From contig CALFZO010000053.1 in assembly GCA_937952305.1 (NCBI GenBank), forward strand, positions 161,587 to 225,586: a stretch of DNA of 64,000 nt, in the 5' to 3' direction. The stretch comes from an uncultured Anaerolineales bacterium (GTDB taxonomy: Bacteria > Chloroflexota > Anaerolineae > Anaerolineales > UBA6663). The position numbers and the translations under genes were made by a program. Numbering within the stretch: position 1 is the stretch's first letter; each line of letters begins with the position of its first letter. Shown here piece after piece: positions 7,143 through 15,412 of this stretch. Under the pieces are notes generated by a model. It did no database searches, was not told the origin of the DNA, and saw only the letters and a program-made list of their open reading frames with translations.

Positions 7143-7925
7143 ATGACAGAGCCGCACGCGCCGACCTGCGCGGAGATCGCCGAACTTATGCCCGCTTACG
7201 CCCTGGAGGCGTTGGCCGCCGACGAGCGCGGCCACGTGGCCCAGCATGTGCGCGTCTGCGGGCCGTGCCGCGCCTTGCTCCAGGAGTATGCGGACCTGGC
7301 CGAGGGGTTGCTGGCGGCCGCTCCGGCCTGTGCGGCACCATCCCATCTGGAGGCCGCGCTGCTGCGGCGCCTGCGCGCTGAGCCGACACGGCCGCCCAGC
7401 CCCTGGTGGCAGCGGCTGGCCGCCTGGCTGCCCGCCCCGGCGCGGCCGGCGGCCGTGCTGGCCGCTGTGTTGGCGGTGGCGCTCGTCATCAGCAACCTGG
7501 GGTGGGCGCGGGCCGCGTCTGAGTGGCGCGCCCAACAGGCGGCCCTGGCCGCCAGCCTGCAGGCCCAGCACTTGAGCATGGAAATGCTGGCGGCCGGCGG
7601 GCAGCGCGTGGTGCTCCAGGGCAGTGCCGCGCCCGAAGCCAGCGGCGAGTTCTACTTCACGCCGGACCACCGCCAGGCGGTGCTCATCACCGCCGACATG
7701 CCGCCGCTGCCCGCCGGCATGGTCTACCAGCTCTGGCTCGTGACCGCGGACGGCCAGCGTGACAACGGCGGCGTCTTCTCGGTGGACGCCGCCGGCCATG
7801 GCGTCCTGATTGTCGACGCCCCGCACGACCTGGCCGCGTACGCCCGCGTCGGCGTCACCCGCGAGCCGGCCGGCGGCAGCCCCGCCCCCACCAACCCGGC
7901 CACGATCAACGGACCCATCTCCTGA
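7143..7925 (+). CDS. RskA-type membrane anti-sigma factor
   Basis: This 260-residue protein has an N-terminal zinc anti-sigma domain (H35-x3-C39-x2-C42), a membrane helix at about residues 100-120 (PAAVLAAVLAVALVISNLGW) and an extracytoplasmic RskA domain with FTPDHRQAVLITADMPPLP and YQLWLV. It should sequester the sigma factor encoded just upstream until proteolysis or thiol change. It differs from the soluble anti-sigma at 304-558 by having a membrane anchor, so the two systems likely sense different compartments. Confidence 0.93.
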   Translation: MTEPHAPTCAEIAELMPAYALEALAADERGHVAQHVRVCGPCRALLQEYADLAEGLLAAAPACAAPSHLEAALLRRLRAEPTRPPSPWWQRLAAWLPAPARPAAVLAAVLAVALVISNLGWARAASEWRAQQAALAASLQAQHLSMEMLAAGGQRVVLQGSAAPEASGEFYFTPDHRQAVLITADMPPLPAGMVYQLWLVTADGQRDNGGVFSVDAAGHGVLIVDAPHDLAAYARVGVTREPAGGSPAPTNPATINGPIS

Positions 7926-7944
7926 AGCGCCCCATCCAGCCGGC

Positions 7945-7973
7945 TGTCACCTTGGCCCGCGTCCCGCATCTAA
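7945..7973 (+). promoter_or_regulatory. ECF-sigma-type promoter, copy 5 (TlpA-like gene)
   Basis: TGTCAC (7945-7950), 15 nt, GCATCTAA (7966-7973), 30 nt before the ATG at 8004. It is the only plus-strand copy and is identical in spacing to copies 1, 3 and 4. Confidence 0.78.
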
Positions 7974-8003
7974 ACCCGCGAGACCCGTCGCCAGAGAGGC
8001 CGC

Positions 8004-8585
8004 ATGGCTGCCAAGACTCATCCTCATCGATTCCAGCGCCGGGAGGCCCGGCGCCGCGCCACCGCCCAGCAAGCCATCGTAATCGGCGTCGCCTTACTGC
8101 TGGCGGTGCTCGCCCTGATCCCGCTGCTGTTGGCCCAGCCCGCCAACGCCGAGGTGCAGCGCGCCGTCGGCGGGCAGCCGCTGTCCGACTTCGTCCTGAA
8201 TGACCTGGATGGCCGCCCGGTGCGCCTGAGCGACTACACCGGGCGCCCCGTGCTGATCAATGCCTGGGCCACCTGGTGCCCGCCCTGCCGGGCCGAGATG
8301 CCGGCCCTGCACGCCTTCTATCAAGCGCATCAGGCCGACGGCCTGGAGTTGCTGGCCATCAATGCCGGCGAGGCTCAGGCCACCGCCGCCAGCTTTATCA
8401 CGGCCCAGGGCTTCACGTTCCCGGTGCTGCTCGATCCCGGCGCCCGGCTGCTGGACGCGCTCGGCATCCGCAGCTTCCCGACCTCGGTCCTCGTCGGCCG
8501 CGATGGGCGCGTGAAATTCATCCACATCGGCCTGCTGGACGAAGGCCTGCTGCAGAGCGAAATCCTGCCGCTGCTCGGCCAGTAG
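8004..8585 (+). CDS. TlpA-like membrane-anchored thioredoxin
   Basis: The 193-residue protein has a positively charged N-terminus, a signal anchor at about residues 24-44 and a thioredoxin-like domain of the AhpC/TSA-TlpA type (PLSDFVLNDLDGRPVRLSDY). The catalytic motif is W-C-P-P-C (C92, C95) and the cis-proline is in SFPTS. It probably reduces extracytoplasmic disulfides or cytochrome/CstB-type partners. Its own ECF-type promoter copy puts it in the same predicted regulon as the thioredoxin reductase and sulfur operon. Confidence 0.93.
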   Translation: MAAKTHPHRFQRREARRRATAQQAIVIGVALLLAVLALIPLLLAQPANAEVQRAVGGQPLSDFVLNDLDGRPVRLSDYTGRPVLINAWATWCPPCRAEMPALHAFYQAHQADGLELLAINAGEAQATAASFITAQGFTFPVLLDPGARLLDALGIRSFPTSVLVGRDGRVKFIHIGLLDEGLLQSEILPLLGQ

Positions 8586-8674
8586 CCCGAGGCCGATCCG
8601 GCCGGCCGGCGCTTGGCCAAAAACAGGGATAATGGGGCTGAGGCCGCCCCCCGCCATCGGCGGCCCGGACGTCC

Positions 8675-9661
8675 ATGGACTCTCACCCGCCGCTGAACTC
8701 TCACCCGCCCCGCAATCTCGGCCTGGATCTGGTGCGCGTGACGGAGGCGGCCGCGCTGGCCGCCGGCCGCTTCCTGGGCTTTGGCGATTCCGAGGCTCCC
8801 AACCGCGCCGCCGTCGACGCCATGGTCGGCGCCCTCAACACGCTGGACATGGACGGGCACATCGTCATCGGCGAGGAGGGCCGCCTGGGCGCGCGCACCC
8901 CCCTCGACACCGGCGAGCGGGTCGGCACGGCCGATGGCCCGGCCATGGACGTGGTGGTCAACCCCATCGACGGCCGCGCCCTGGTGGCCAACTTCAAGAC
9001 CGGGGCGCTGGCGGTGGCCGCCGTCGGCCCGCGCGGCGCGATGTGGCGGCCGGCGCCGGCCGCTTACATGGACAAGATCATCGTGGACGCCGAAGTGGCC
9101 GAAGCGCTCGTGCCCGAGTGCATGGGCGCCCCGGCGCCGTGGGTCCTGGCGCTGGTGGCGCGGGTGAAGAAGAAGGCCGTGCGCGATCTGGTGGTGTTTG
9201 TGCTGGACCGGCCGCGCCACGCGACCCTGATCGCCGAGATCCGCGCCGCCGGCGCGCGTGTGCTGCTGCGGTCGGACGGCGACATCGGCGGGGCGCTGCT
9301 GGCGGCTGACCTGAAAGGCGGCGTGGATTTGCTCATGGGGACGGGCGGAACGTCTGAGGGCGTCATGGCCGCCTGCGCGGTCAAGTCCCTGGGCGGCGCC
9401 ATGCTGGCCCGGCTGGCGCCGCAGACGCCGGCCGAGCGCGCGGCCGTGGAGGCCGCCGGCCTGGACACGCGCCGCGTCCTGCACTGCGAAGAACTGGTGG
9501 CCGGCAGCCGCATCTTCTTCGCCGCCACCGGCATCACCGACAGCCTGGTGCTCTCCGGCGTCCGCTATCACGGCGCTACGGCCGAAACCGAATCGATCGT
9601 GCTGCGCAGCGAGACGGGCACACGCCGCTTCATCCGCACCGAACATCACGCCGCCGTCTGA
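8675..9661 (+). CDS. GlpX-like class II fructose-1,6-bisphosphatase homologue
   Basis: The 328-residue protein aligns along its length with GlpX (RVTEAAALAAGRFLGFGDS, DGHIVIGEEG, GTGGTSEGVMAA, FAATGIT). Family knowledge: GlpX removes the 1-phosphate of fructose-1,6-bisphosphate with Mn2+. Two metal ligands known from E. coli (D33, D85) appear as Asn here (PNRAAV; VVNPIDG), and E88 is Asp. Activity or metal choice may therefore be altered. The N-terminus has a short HPP-containing repeat (DSHPPLNSHPP). It stands alone between the TlpA-like gene and a convergent AhpD-like gene. Confidence 0.85.
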   Translation: MDSHPPLNSHPPRNLGLDLVRVTEAAALAAGRFLGFGDSEAPNRAAVDAMVGALNTLDMDGHIVIGEEGRLGARTPLDTGERVGTADGPAMDVVVNPIDGRALVANFKTGALAVAAVGPRGAMWRPAPAAYMDKIIVDAEVAEALVPECMGAPAPWVLALVARVKKKAVRDLVVFVLDRPRHATLIAEIRAAGARVLLRSDGDIGGALLAADLKGGVDLLMGTGGTSEGVMAACAVKSLGGAMLARLAPQTPAERAAVEAAGLDTRRVLHCEELVAGSRIFFAATGITDSLVLSGVRYHGATAETESIVLRSETGTRRFIRTEHHAAV

Positions 9662-9681
9662 CGCGGCCCAGGCCCGCCCGA

Positions 9682-10227
9682 TTACTCCAGGAAGCCGGCC
9701 GGCGGCACCCCCAGGGCCTGGATCAGGCGCGTCCAGTAGTTGACTTGGGCGGCGGTGGTCGCCAGGATGACGATCTCGCGCTCGGTGAACTGGGCCGTCA
9801 GGCGCGCCACGAACTCCGACGGGAACTTGAGCGGGGTCTGCGTGATCAGGCGCGCATAGTCCAGGGCCAGCCGCTCCCGGTCCGTGAACGTGCCGACCTC
9901 GGCCAGGGCGCGGCGCCCGCGCAAGGCTTCCAGCTCGTCCGGCGTGATGCCAGCCCGCGCGTAGTCGTGCGAATTCATGTCGATGCAGAACGGGCAGGCG
10001 GCCGCGTGCGAGACCTGCAGACGCACCAGCTTGAGGACGCGTTCATCCAAAGCGCCGTCGTGATGCGTGATCAGGCCTTCCAGCACGCCGGAGCTGAAGG
10101 CGGCGCGTGGATACCAGCCCAGCAGGCGGCCGATCAGCAGCTCGCGGCCGGCCACACGGCGCGCGGCCGCCAAGCCCAGGCGCAGCCACCAGGGCAGACG
10201 GGACGGGGGCGCGATAAAAGCAGTCAT
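9682..10227 (-). CDS. Carboxymuconolactone decarboxylase/AhpD-like protein
   Basis: About 181 residues carry the AhpD-fold core A-C-P-F-C-I-D-M-N-S-H (CxxC followed by His). This is the peroxidase-type thiol motif of CMD-family proteins. Role: probable peroxidase or alkylhydroperoxidase-like reductase; no partner peroxiredoxin lies next to it. ATG 10227 is used instead of an upstream TTG (10254). It is convergent with the GlpX-like gene. Confidence 0.85.
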   Translation of the reverse strand: MTAFIAPPSRLPWWLRLGLAAARRVAGRELLIGRLLGWYPRAAFSSGVLEGLITHHDGALDERVLKLVRLQVSHAAACPFCIDMNSHDYARAGITPDELEALRGRRALAEVGTFTDRERLALDYARLITQTPLKFPSEFVARLTAQFTEREIVILATTAAQVNYWTRLIQALGVPPAGFLE

Positions 10228-10358
10228 GGAGACTTGGATGCCGCCGGCGGGCAAACGTCACAGTCCGCCGGCCTGCTCCCCACTCCGCCGGAGCCTGACC
10301 AGGCCCCGGCCCTGGCTGCTCTTCACGCAAAACTCATCTGCCAGCCGGCTCACCGCGC

Positions 10359-10364
10359 TACAAT
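10359..10364 (+). promoter_or_regulatory. -10 element upstream of the S41 peptidase
   Basis: TACAAT lies 42 nt before the ATG at 10407. No convincing -35 was seen. Confidence 0.4.
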
Positions 10365-10406
10365 AAACCCTTAAGTACGCGCCTCTTGAGAAAAAGGGAT
10401 AAGCCC

Positions 10407-11639
10407 ATGAATCGTATTGCGCAGATTATCGCCGGGCTGGCCTTGGTGGGCGCCACCGCGGTCTCCATGTTTGCCGTGGGTTTTGCGGCCGGCCACGTCT
10501 CGGCGGGCGGCGACGCCCTGAGCTTCCTGGGGGGCGGGGCCGGCACCTCGTCAGCCGCGGCCGAGACCCCGGACGATCTGGCCGCGCTCTTCCGGCCCTT
10601 CTGGGAGGCCTGGAACATCGTCCACCGCGAGTACGCCGACCAGCCCGTGGACGACCTGGCCCTGATGCGCGGCGCCCTCCGCGGCATGCTCGAGTCCTTG
10701 GGCGATCCGCACACCGGGTACCTGACGCCGGAAGAGATGGCGATCGCCAACACCCACCTAGACGGCAACTTCGAAGGCATCGGCGCCACCGTCGAGACGG
10801 ACGTCACCACCCGTTACACACGCATCGTTTCGCCCATGCCTGGCTCGCCGGCCGAGAGCGCCGGCTTACTGCCCGGCGACCTGATCATCAAGATCGACGG
10901 CGAAGACATCCTGGATCAGGACATCACCACCGTGGTCGGCAAAGTGCGCGGCGCGGCCGGCACCACCGTCAACCTGACCATCCAGCGCGCGGGCCAGACC
11001 GATCTGCTGGACTTCGCCGTCACGCGCGCGCAGATCACGGTCGCATCGGTGGAGAGCCGGATGCTGGCCGGCCAGGTGGGCTACGTCCGCATCAACAGCT
11101 TCGGCGACAAGACCGGCGGCGAGCTGGAGCGCCAACTGCGCAACCTGCTCAAGGAGCGGCCGGTCGGGCTGGTGCTGGACCTGCGCGGCAATCCGGGCGG
11201 CTACCTGGACACCGCCATCGACGTGGTCTCGCAATTCATCCCGGACGGTGTGGTGATGCTGGAGCGCTTCGGCGACGGCCGGGAGAAGACCTACGAAGCC
11301 CGGGGCGGCGGCGTGGCCACCGCGATCCCGCTGGTGGTGCTGATCGACCAGGGCTCGGCCTCCGCCTCCGAGATCGTGGCCGGCGCTGTGCAGGACCGCG
11401 GACGCGGCACGCTGGTGGGCGAACAATCCTACGGCAAAGGCTCGGTCCAGGCGCCGCACAGGCTCAGCGGCGACGGCCAGTTGCGCGTGACCATCGCGCG
11501 CTGGCTGACGCCGGACGGCAACTGGATTCACGAGGTCGGCATCACGCCGGATGTGGTGGTGGAACGCACCGACGAAGATCGCGCCGCTGGACGCGACCCG
11601 CAGCTGGACAAGGCTGTGGAACTGCTGACCGCGCCATAA
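10407..11639 (+). CDS. S41 family C-terminal processing peptidase (CtpA-like)
   Basis: The 410-residue protein has an N-terminal signal anchor (about residues 5-32), a PDZ domain (about 105-190: GIGATVETD, SPAESAGLLPGDLIIKIDG) and an S41 protease domain. The catalytic serine is in QGSASASEIV and the lysine in YGKGSVQ. Such proteases cleave C-terminal tails of envelope proteins. ATG 10407 has AGGGA 7 nt upstream; the TTG at 10386 is rejected. A strong terminator follows. Confidence 0.95.
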   Translation: MNRIAQIIAGLALVGATAVSMFAVGFAAGHVSAGGDALSFLGGGAGTSSAAAETPDDLAALFRPFWEAWNIVHREYADQPVDDLALMRGALRGMLESLGDPHTGYLTPEEMAIANTHLDGNFEGIGATVETDVTTRYTRIVSPMPGSPAESAGLLPGDLIIKIDGEDILDQDITTVVGKVRGAAGTTVNLTIQRAGQTDLLDFAVTRAQITVASVESRMLAGQVGYVRINSFGDKTGGELERQLRNLLKERPVGLVLDLRGNPGGYLDTAIDVVSQFIPDGVVMLERFGDGREKTYEARGGGVATAIPLVVLIDQGSASASEIVAGAVQDRGRGTLVGEQSYGKGSVQAPHRLSGDGQLRVTIARWLTPDGNWIHEVGITPDVVVERTDEDRAAGRDPQLDKAVELLTAP

Positions 11640-11672
11640 CGCGCCCAGGCGTAACAGCTCACGCCTCAACAC

Positions 11673-11707
11673 AAAAGGCGACGCGGCCGGCGTCGCCTTT
11701 TGTTTTT
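11673..11707 (+). terminator. Intrinsic terminator, probably bidirectional
   Basis: A 12-bp perfect stem (11673-11684 with 11690-11701), 5-nt loop and a T-rich tail after the S41 gene. The A run on the 5' side also gives a T tail on the minus strand for the convergent AAA+ gene. Confidence 0.88.
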
Positions 11708-11720
11708 GGGGCTGGCCTGG

Positions 11721-13079
11721 CTACAACTCGACGAAGTACGACTCGCAGGCGCGGTCGATCAGTTCCTTGCCCAGGCCCGGCTCGGTGGCCAGGTAAGACG
11801 AGATATCCAGGATCTGCTCGACGATATCGCGCGGGTGGTTGGAGCGCAGCTTGCGGTTGCGCTTGATGTACCACTCCTGGATCAGGTAGGCCAAGCCGCG
11901 GTCGTCGTAGGGCACCCTCTTGGCCTCGCACACCCGCTTGAAGATCTCGCGGAATTCGTCGGCGCTCGGGTCCACGATCTCGATCTTGTGCCGGATCCGG
12001 CGCAGGAAGGCCTCGTCCACCAGGTCCTTGGGCGGCAGGTTGGTGGAAAAGACCACCAGCACTTCAAACGGGATCTCCAGCTTGCGGCCGTTGTGCAGCG
12101 TCAGGAAGTCCACGCGGTTTTCCAGCGGCACAATCCAGCGGTTGAGCAGGTCGCGCGGCCGGATCTGCTGGCGGCCGAAGTCGTCGATCAGGAACAGGCC
12201 GCCGTTGGCCTTCATCTGGAACGGCGCCTCGTAGAATTTATTGACCTCGTCGAACTGCAGGTCCAGACCGGCCATGGTCAGCTCGCCGCCGACCACGATG
12301 AACGGGCGCTTGATCTTGACCCAGCGCGGGTCGCGCTTGGCGCCGGCCCGCAGCGTGCCGGTGGCCGAGCCGGGGTCGGTGTCCCCGTCGCTCAGCAGCT
12401 CGTGGTTGACGTTGTCGTAGACCTTGATGATCTGGCCGTCCACGTCCACGGCGTAGGGCACGTACATCTCCTCGCCCAGCACCATCTTGCCGATGGCGCG
12501 CGCGATGGAGGTCTTGCCGTTGCCGGGCGCGCCGTACAGGAACAGCGACGTGCCCGAATTGACGGCCGGGCCGATGCGGCTGAAGGTCTTCTCGCCGATG
12601 ATCAGGTGCGCCAGAGCGGCGCGCATGACCCGCTGGGTGATGACCTTGCGCTTAGCGGCCTGTTTGCGGATGGCGTCCAGGTAGCGCGCCACCGGCACCG
12701 GCGCGGGGCCGGCATACTGGTTGCGGTCCATGGCCTCGCGCGCCCGCTCGATGCCGGCGCCGGTGATGCCATAGATATAGGCGCCTTCCCCAAAGCCGCC
12801 GGCGCTCTGCTTGACCTCCACCAGTTTCTCGCGCTTGAGATACTCGAGCACCTGGTCGACGATGCCGGTGAAGGGCAGCGCCATCGATTCGGCCAGCTTA
12901 AAGCCGGTCAGGTTGCCGCTGTTGTACAGGTGCTTCAGGCTCAGCCCGACCAGTTCATAGAGCGTCAGGCCGGTGTCCTCCACCTTGGTGATGGGCGGCG
13001 GCGTGAAGAGCTCCGGCCCGGGCGGCAGCGGCGCGGACTGGCGCGGCGCCGACGGCGGCGCGGCGGGGCGACTGGACAT
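11721..13079 (-). CDS. AAA+ ATPase with N-terminal winged-helix-like region
   Basis: The 452-residue protein begins with a Pro-rich segment (1-30). A helical, winged-helix-like stretch follows (about 37-115, LTLYELVGLSLKHLYNSGNL to YIYGITGAGIERA). The AAA module has Walker A GAPGNGKTS (183-191), Walker B LFLIDDFGR (about 290) and sensor-like FSTNLPP. Specific function is unknown; the fold suggests a MoxR/NtrC-like remodelling or loader ATPase. ATG 13079 has AGGAG close upstream; the longer in-frame extension is the antisense of the glycosyltransferase gene. It is transcribed divergently from that gene. Confidence 0.85.
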   Translation of the reverse strand: MSSRPAAPPSAPRQSAPLPPGPELFTPPPITKVEDTGLTLYELVGLSLKHLYNSGNLTGFKLAESMALPFTGIVDQVLEYLKREKLVEVKQSAGGFGEGAYIYGITGAGIERAREAMDRNQYAGPAPVPVARYLDAIRKQAAKRKVITQRVMRAALAHLIIGEKTFSRIGPAVNSGTSLFLYGAPGNGKTSIARAIGKMVLGEEMYVPYAVDVDGQIIKVYDNVNHELLSDGDTDPGSATGTLRAGAKRDPRWVKIKRPFIVVGGELTMAGLDLQFDEVNKFYEAPFQMKANGGLFLIDDFGRQQIRPRDLLNRWIVPLENRVDFLTLHNGRKLEIPFEVLVVFSTNLPPKDLVDEAFLRRIRHKIEIVDPSADEFREIFKRVCEAKRVPYDDRGLAYLIQEWYIKRNRKLRSNHPRDIVEQILDISSYLATEPGLGKELIDRACESYFVEL

Positions 13080-13113
13080 GGCGGCCTCTCCTGAAAAGAG
13101 TTGGGTCGGCGAG

Positions 13114-13122
13114 ATTATAGCA
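13114..13122 (-). promoter_or_regulatory. Extended -10 promoter of the AAA+ gene
   Basis: On the minus strand TGC-TATAAT lies 34 nt before the ATG at 13079 (hexamer at 13114-13119). A plus-strand TACAAT (13167-13172) for the glycosyltransferase operon lies opposite, forming a divergent promoter pair. Confidence 0.6.
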
Positions 13123-13232
13123 TCAGCCTTCGCACCAGCTGTCGAGCGGCGGCCGACGACTTGGGATACAATGCCGGGCGGCCGGCGCCCTGCTACCCCG
13201 GCCCGCATCCCGCCCTGTTGAGGAGTCCCCTC

Positions 13233-13916
13233 TTGCACCTGTCCGTCATCATCCCGTGTTACAACGAACGCGGCACGATCACCGAGATCGTCCAGCGCGT
13301 GCGCGCCGTGGCCCCGGCCGCCGAAATCCTGATCGTGGACGACGGCTCCACCGACGGCACGCGCGATCTGCTGGCCGCCCTGCCGGCCGACCCCGCGCTG
13401 CGCGTCATCCTGCACGAGCGCAACCAGGGCAAGGGCGCGGCCGTCCAGACCGGCATCGCCGCCGCTCAGGGCGAGATCCTGCTGATCCAGGACGCCGACC
13501 TGGAGTACGACCCGCGTGACTACCCCGCCCTGCTTCGGCCGATCGAAGAGGGGATCGCCCAGGTCGTCTACGGCTCGCGCTTCCTGGGTGCGCCGCGCCG
13601 GGCGATGATGTTCTGGCACATGGTCGCCAACCAGCTGCTGACCCTGATGACCAACATCCTGTACGACACGATCCTGTCGGATATGGAGACCGGCTACAAG
13701 GTCTTCAAAGCCGAGGTCATCAAGGGCATCCCGCTCCGCTCGCGCCGCTTCGATTTTGAGCCGGAGGTGACGGCCAAAGTCCTCAAGCGCCGCCACCGCA
13801 TCTACGAAGTGCCGATCAGCTTCGCTCCGCGCGAGTACTGGGAGGGCAAGAAGATCGGCCTGCGCGACGCCTTTGAAGCCGTGTGGACGCTCCTCAAGTA
13901 CCGGATCGTGGACTGA
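13233..13916 (+). CDS. Family 2 glycosyltransferase (dolichyl-phosphate sugar transferase-like)
   Basis: About 227 residues of GT-A fold: LSVIIPCYNERGTITEIV at the start, VDDGSTDGT, and the D-x-D motif in IQDADLEYDP. It resembles enzymes that load glucose or mannose on polyprenyl phosphate. TTG 13233 is the start because GAGGAG sits 7 nt upstream and no ATG exists before the conserved first strand. The next gene, a GT39-like membrane transferase that would use the lipid-linked sugar, overlaps its end, which supports a joint role in envelope glycosylation. Confidence 0.9.
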   Translation: MHLSVIIPCYNERGTITEIVQRVRAVAPAAEILIVDDGSTDGTRDLLAALPADPALRVILHERNQGKGAAVQTGIAAAQGEILLIQDADLEYDPRDYPALLRPIEEGIAQVVYGSRFLGAPRRAMMFWHMVANQLLTLMTNILYDTILSDMETGYKVFKAEVIKGIPLRSRRFDFEPEVTAKVLKRRHRIYEVPISFAPREYWEGKKIGLRDAFEAVWTLLKYRIVD

Positions 13917-15412
13917 CGCTGACGCCGACGCCGGTTGCGCGCCTGGTCTGGCCGACTCTGGCCGTGCTGGCGGCGGCCCTGTTGCGGGCGCTGCCCCTCA
14001 CCGCCAACCGCTTTCACCCCGATGAAGCCCTCTACGCCGCCTTCGGCCGCCTGATCGCGTCCGGGCGTGACCCGCTGCTGGCGCAGACCATCGTCGACAA
14101 GCCGCCGCTGCCGTTCTACCTGCTGGCCGGCAGCTTTGGCCTGCTGGGCGGCAGCGAATTCGCCGCCCGCCTGCCCACCTTCTTCGCCAGCCTCATCAGC
14201 GTGGCGCTGGCGTACGCGCTGGCCCGCCGCCTGTACGGAGCGCGCCCGGCCAGCCTGGCCGCCGGTCTGCTGGCGCTCTCGCCCTTCGCTATCCTGTTCT
14301 CGGTCACGCTTTTCATCGATCCGGTGCTCACGGCCTTCGGGCTGTGGGGCCTGTGGTCGGCGGCCGCCGACCGGCCGCGCCAGGCCGGGTTGGCCTTCGC
14401 CCTGGCGCTGGCCTGCAAGCAGACGGCCCTGTTCCTGGTGCCGTTGGCGCTGGCCCTGGCGCTCGTGACCCTGCCGGCCTCGGCCGACCCGCGCGCCGCG
14501 CTGCGCCGGATTGCGCGCCACCTCGGTCCGCTGGCCGGGGCGCTCCTGCTGGCGGCGCTGGTCATCTTCGGCTGGGACGCGCTGCGGCTGCAGTTTGGCG
14601 CGCCGATCAGCTTCTGGGCGCAGGGTTACTCAGACAACGTGCCGGACCGGCTGGTGCGCGCCGGCGAGGTGCCGCTGCGCGCCTGGGCCTGGCTGGATCT
14701 GCTCGGCTACGTCACCGCTTCGGCGCCGCTCAACGCCGCCGGCCTCGTCGGGCTGCCGCTGCTGCTCCTGACGGCTGGCCGCCGCCCGAACCGCGCCGCC
14801 CTGGCCGACCTCGTGCTGGCCGGTTACGGCCTGGCTTACCTGGCCGTCTACTGGCTGCTGGCCTTCAACGTTTGGGACCGCTACCTGGTGCCGCTGCTGC
14901 CGCTGTTGGCGCTGCTGCTGGCGCGCGCGCTGTTCAGCCTGGCCGACTCGCTGGCGGCTTGGGCGCGCTGGCCGGCCGCGGCCCTGAGCCGCATCGTTCT
15001 GGCCCTCAGCCTGGCGGCGCTGCTGCCCTCGTCCGCGACGGCCGCGCGCTCCGGCTATCCCATCGGCGGCGATCACGGCGCCTACACCGGCCTGGACGAG
15101 ACCGCGCGCTACCTGAACGCCTTGCCGTACGGCACGGTCCTGTACGACTTCTGGTTGTCGTGGCAGTGGAACTACTACCTGTTCGACGCCAAGGTCTACG
15201 TGGCCTGGATGCCCAACCCGGAGGCGCTGGCCCGCGACCTGCAGGTCCACGGCCGCACGTCGCCGCGCTACCTGGTGGTGCCGGCCTGGGAGTCGCGCTC
15301 CGAGGCGGAGGCCGCCGCCGCCGGGGTCGGCTTCCGGTTCGTGCCCGTCCACACCGCCTACCGCGCGGACGGCTCGCCGGGCTTCGTCACGTATCAACTG
15401 GTGGCCCCATGA
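13883..15412 (+). CDS. GT39/ArnT-like polytopic glycosyltransferase
   Basis: This 509-residue membrane protein has about ten hydrophobic segments. The first loop carries the acidic pair of the GT-C fold (FHPDEALYAAFGRLIA) followed by DKPPLPFYLLAGSFGLLG, typical of PMT_2 (protein O-mannosyltransferase) proteins. It should transfer a sugar from a polyprenyl-phosphate donor. The GTG at 13883 is the only upstream start and overlaps the GT2 gene by 34 nt. The stop overlaps the next gene as ATGA. Confidence 0.88.
   Translation: MDAPQVPDRGLTLTPTPVARLVWPTLAVLAAALLRALPLTANRFHPDEALYAAFGRLIASGRDPLLAQTIVDKPPLPFYLLAGSFGLLGGSEFAARLPTFFASLISVALAYALARRLYGARPASLAAGLLALSPFAILFSVTLFIDPVLTAFGLWGLWSAAADRPRQAGLAFALALACKQTALFLVPLALALALVTLPASADPRAALRRIARHLGPLAGALLLAALVIFGWDALRLQFGAPISFWAQGYSDNVPDRLVRAGEVPLRAWAWLDLLGYVTASAPLNAAGLVGLPLLLLTAGRRPNRAALADLVLAGYGLAYLAVYWLLAFNVWDRYLVPLLPLLALLLARALFSLADSLAAWARWPAAALSRIVLALSLAALLPSSATAARSGYPIGGDHGAYTGLDETARYLNALPYGTVLYDFWLSWQWNYYLFDAKVYVAWMPNPEALARDLQVHGRTSPRYLVVPAWESRSEAEAAAAGVGFRFVPVHTAYRADGSPGFVTYQLVAP

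Noticed and set aside
8675..8710. Repeat at the GlpX-like N-terminus as a mobile or regulatory repeat
   Set aside because: Only two short HPP-coding units; no further copies nearby.
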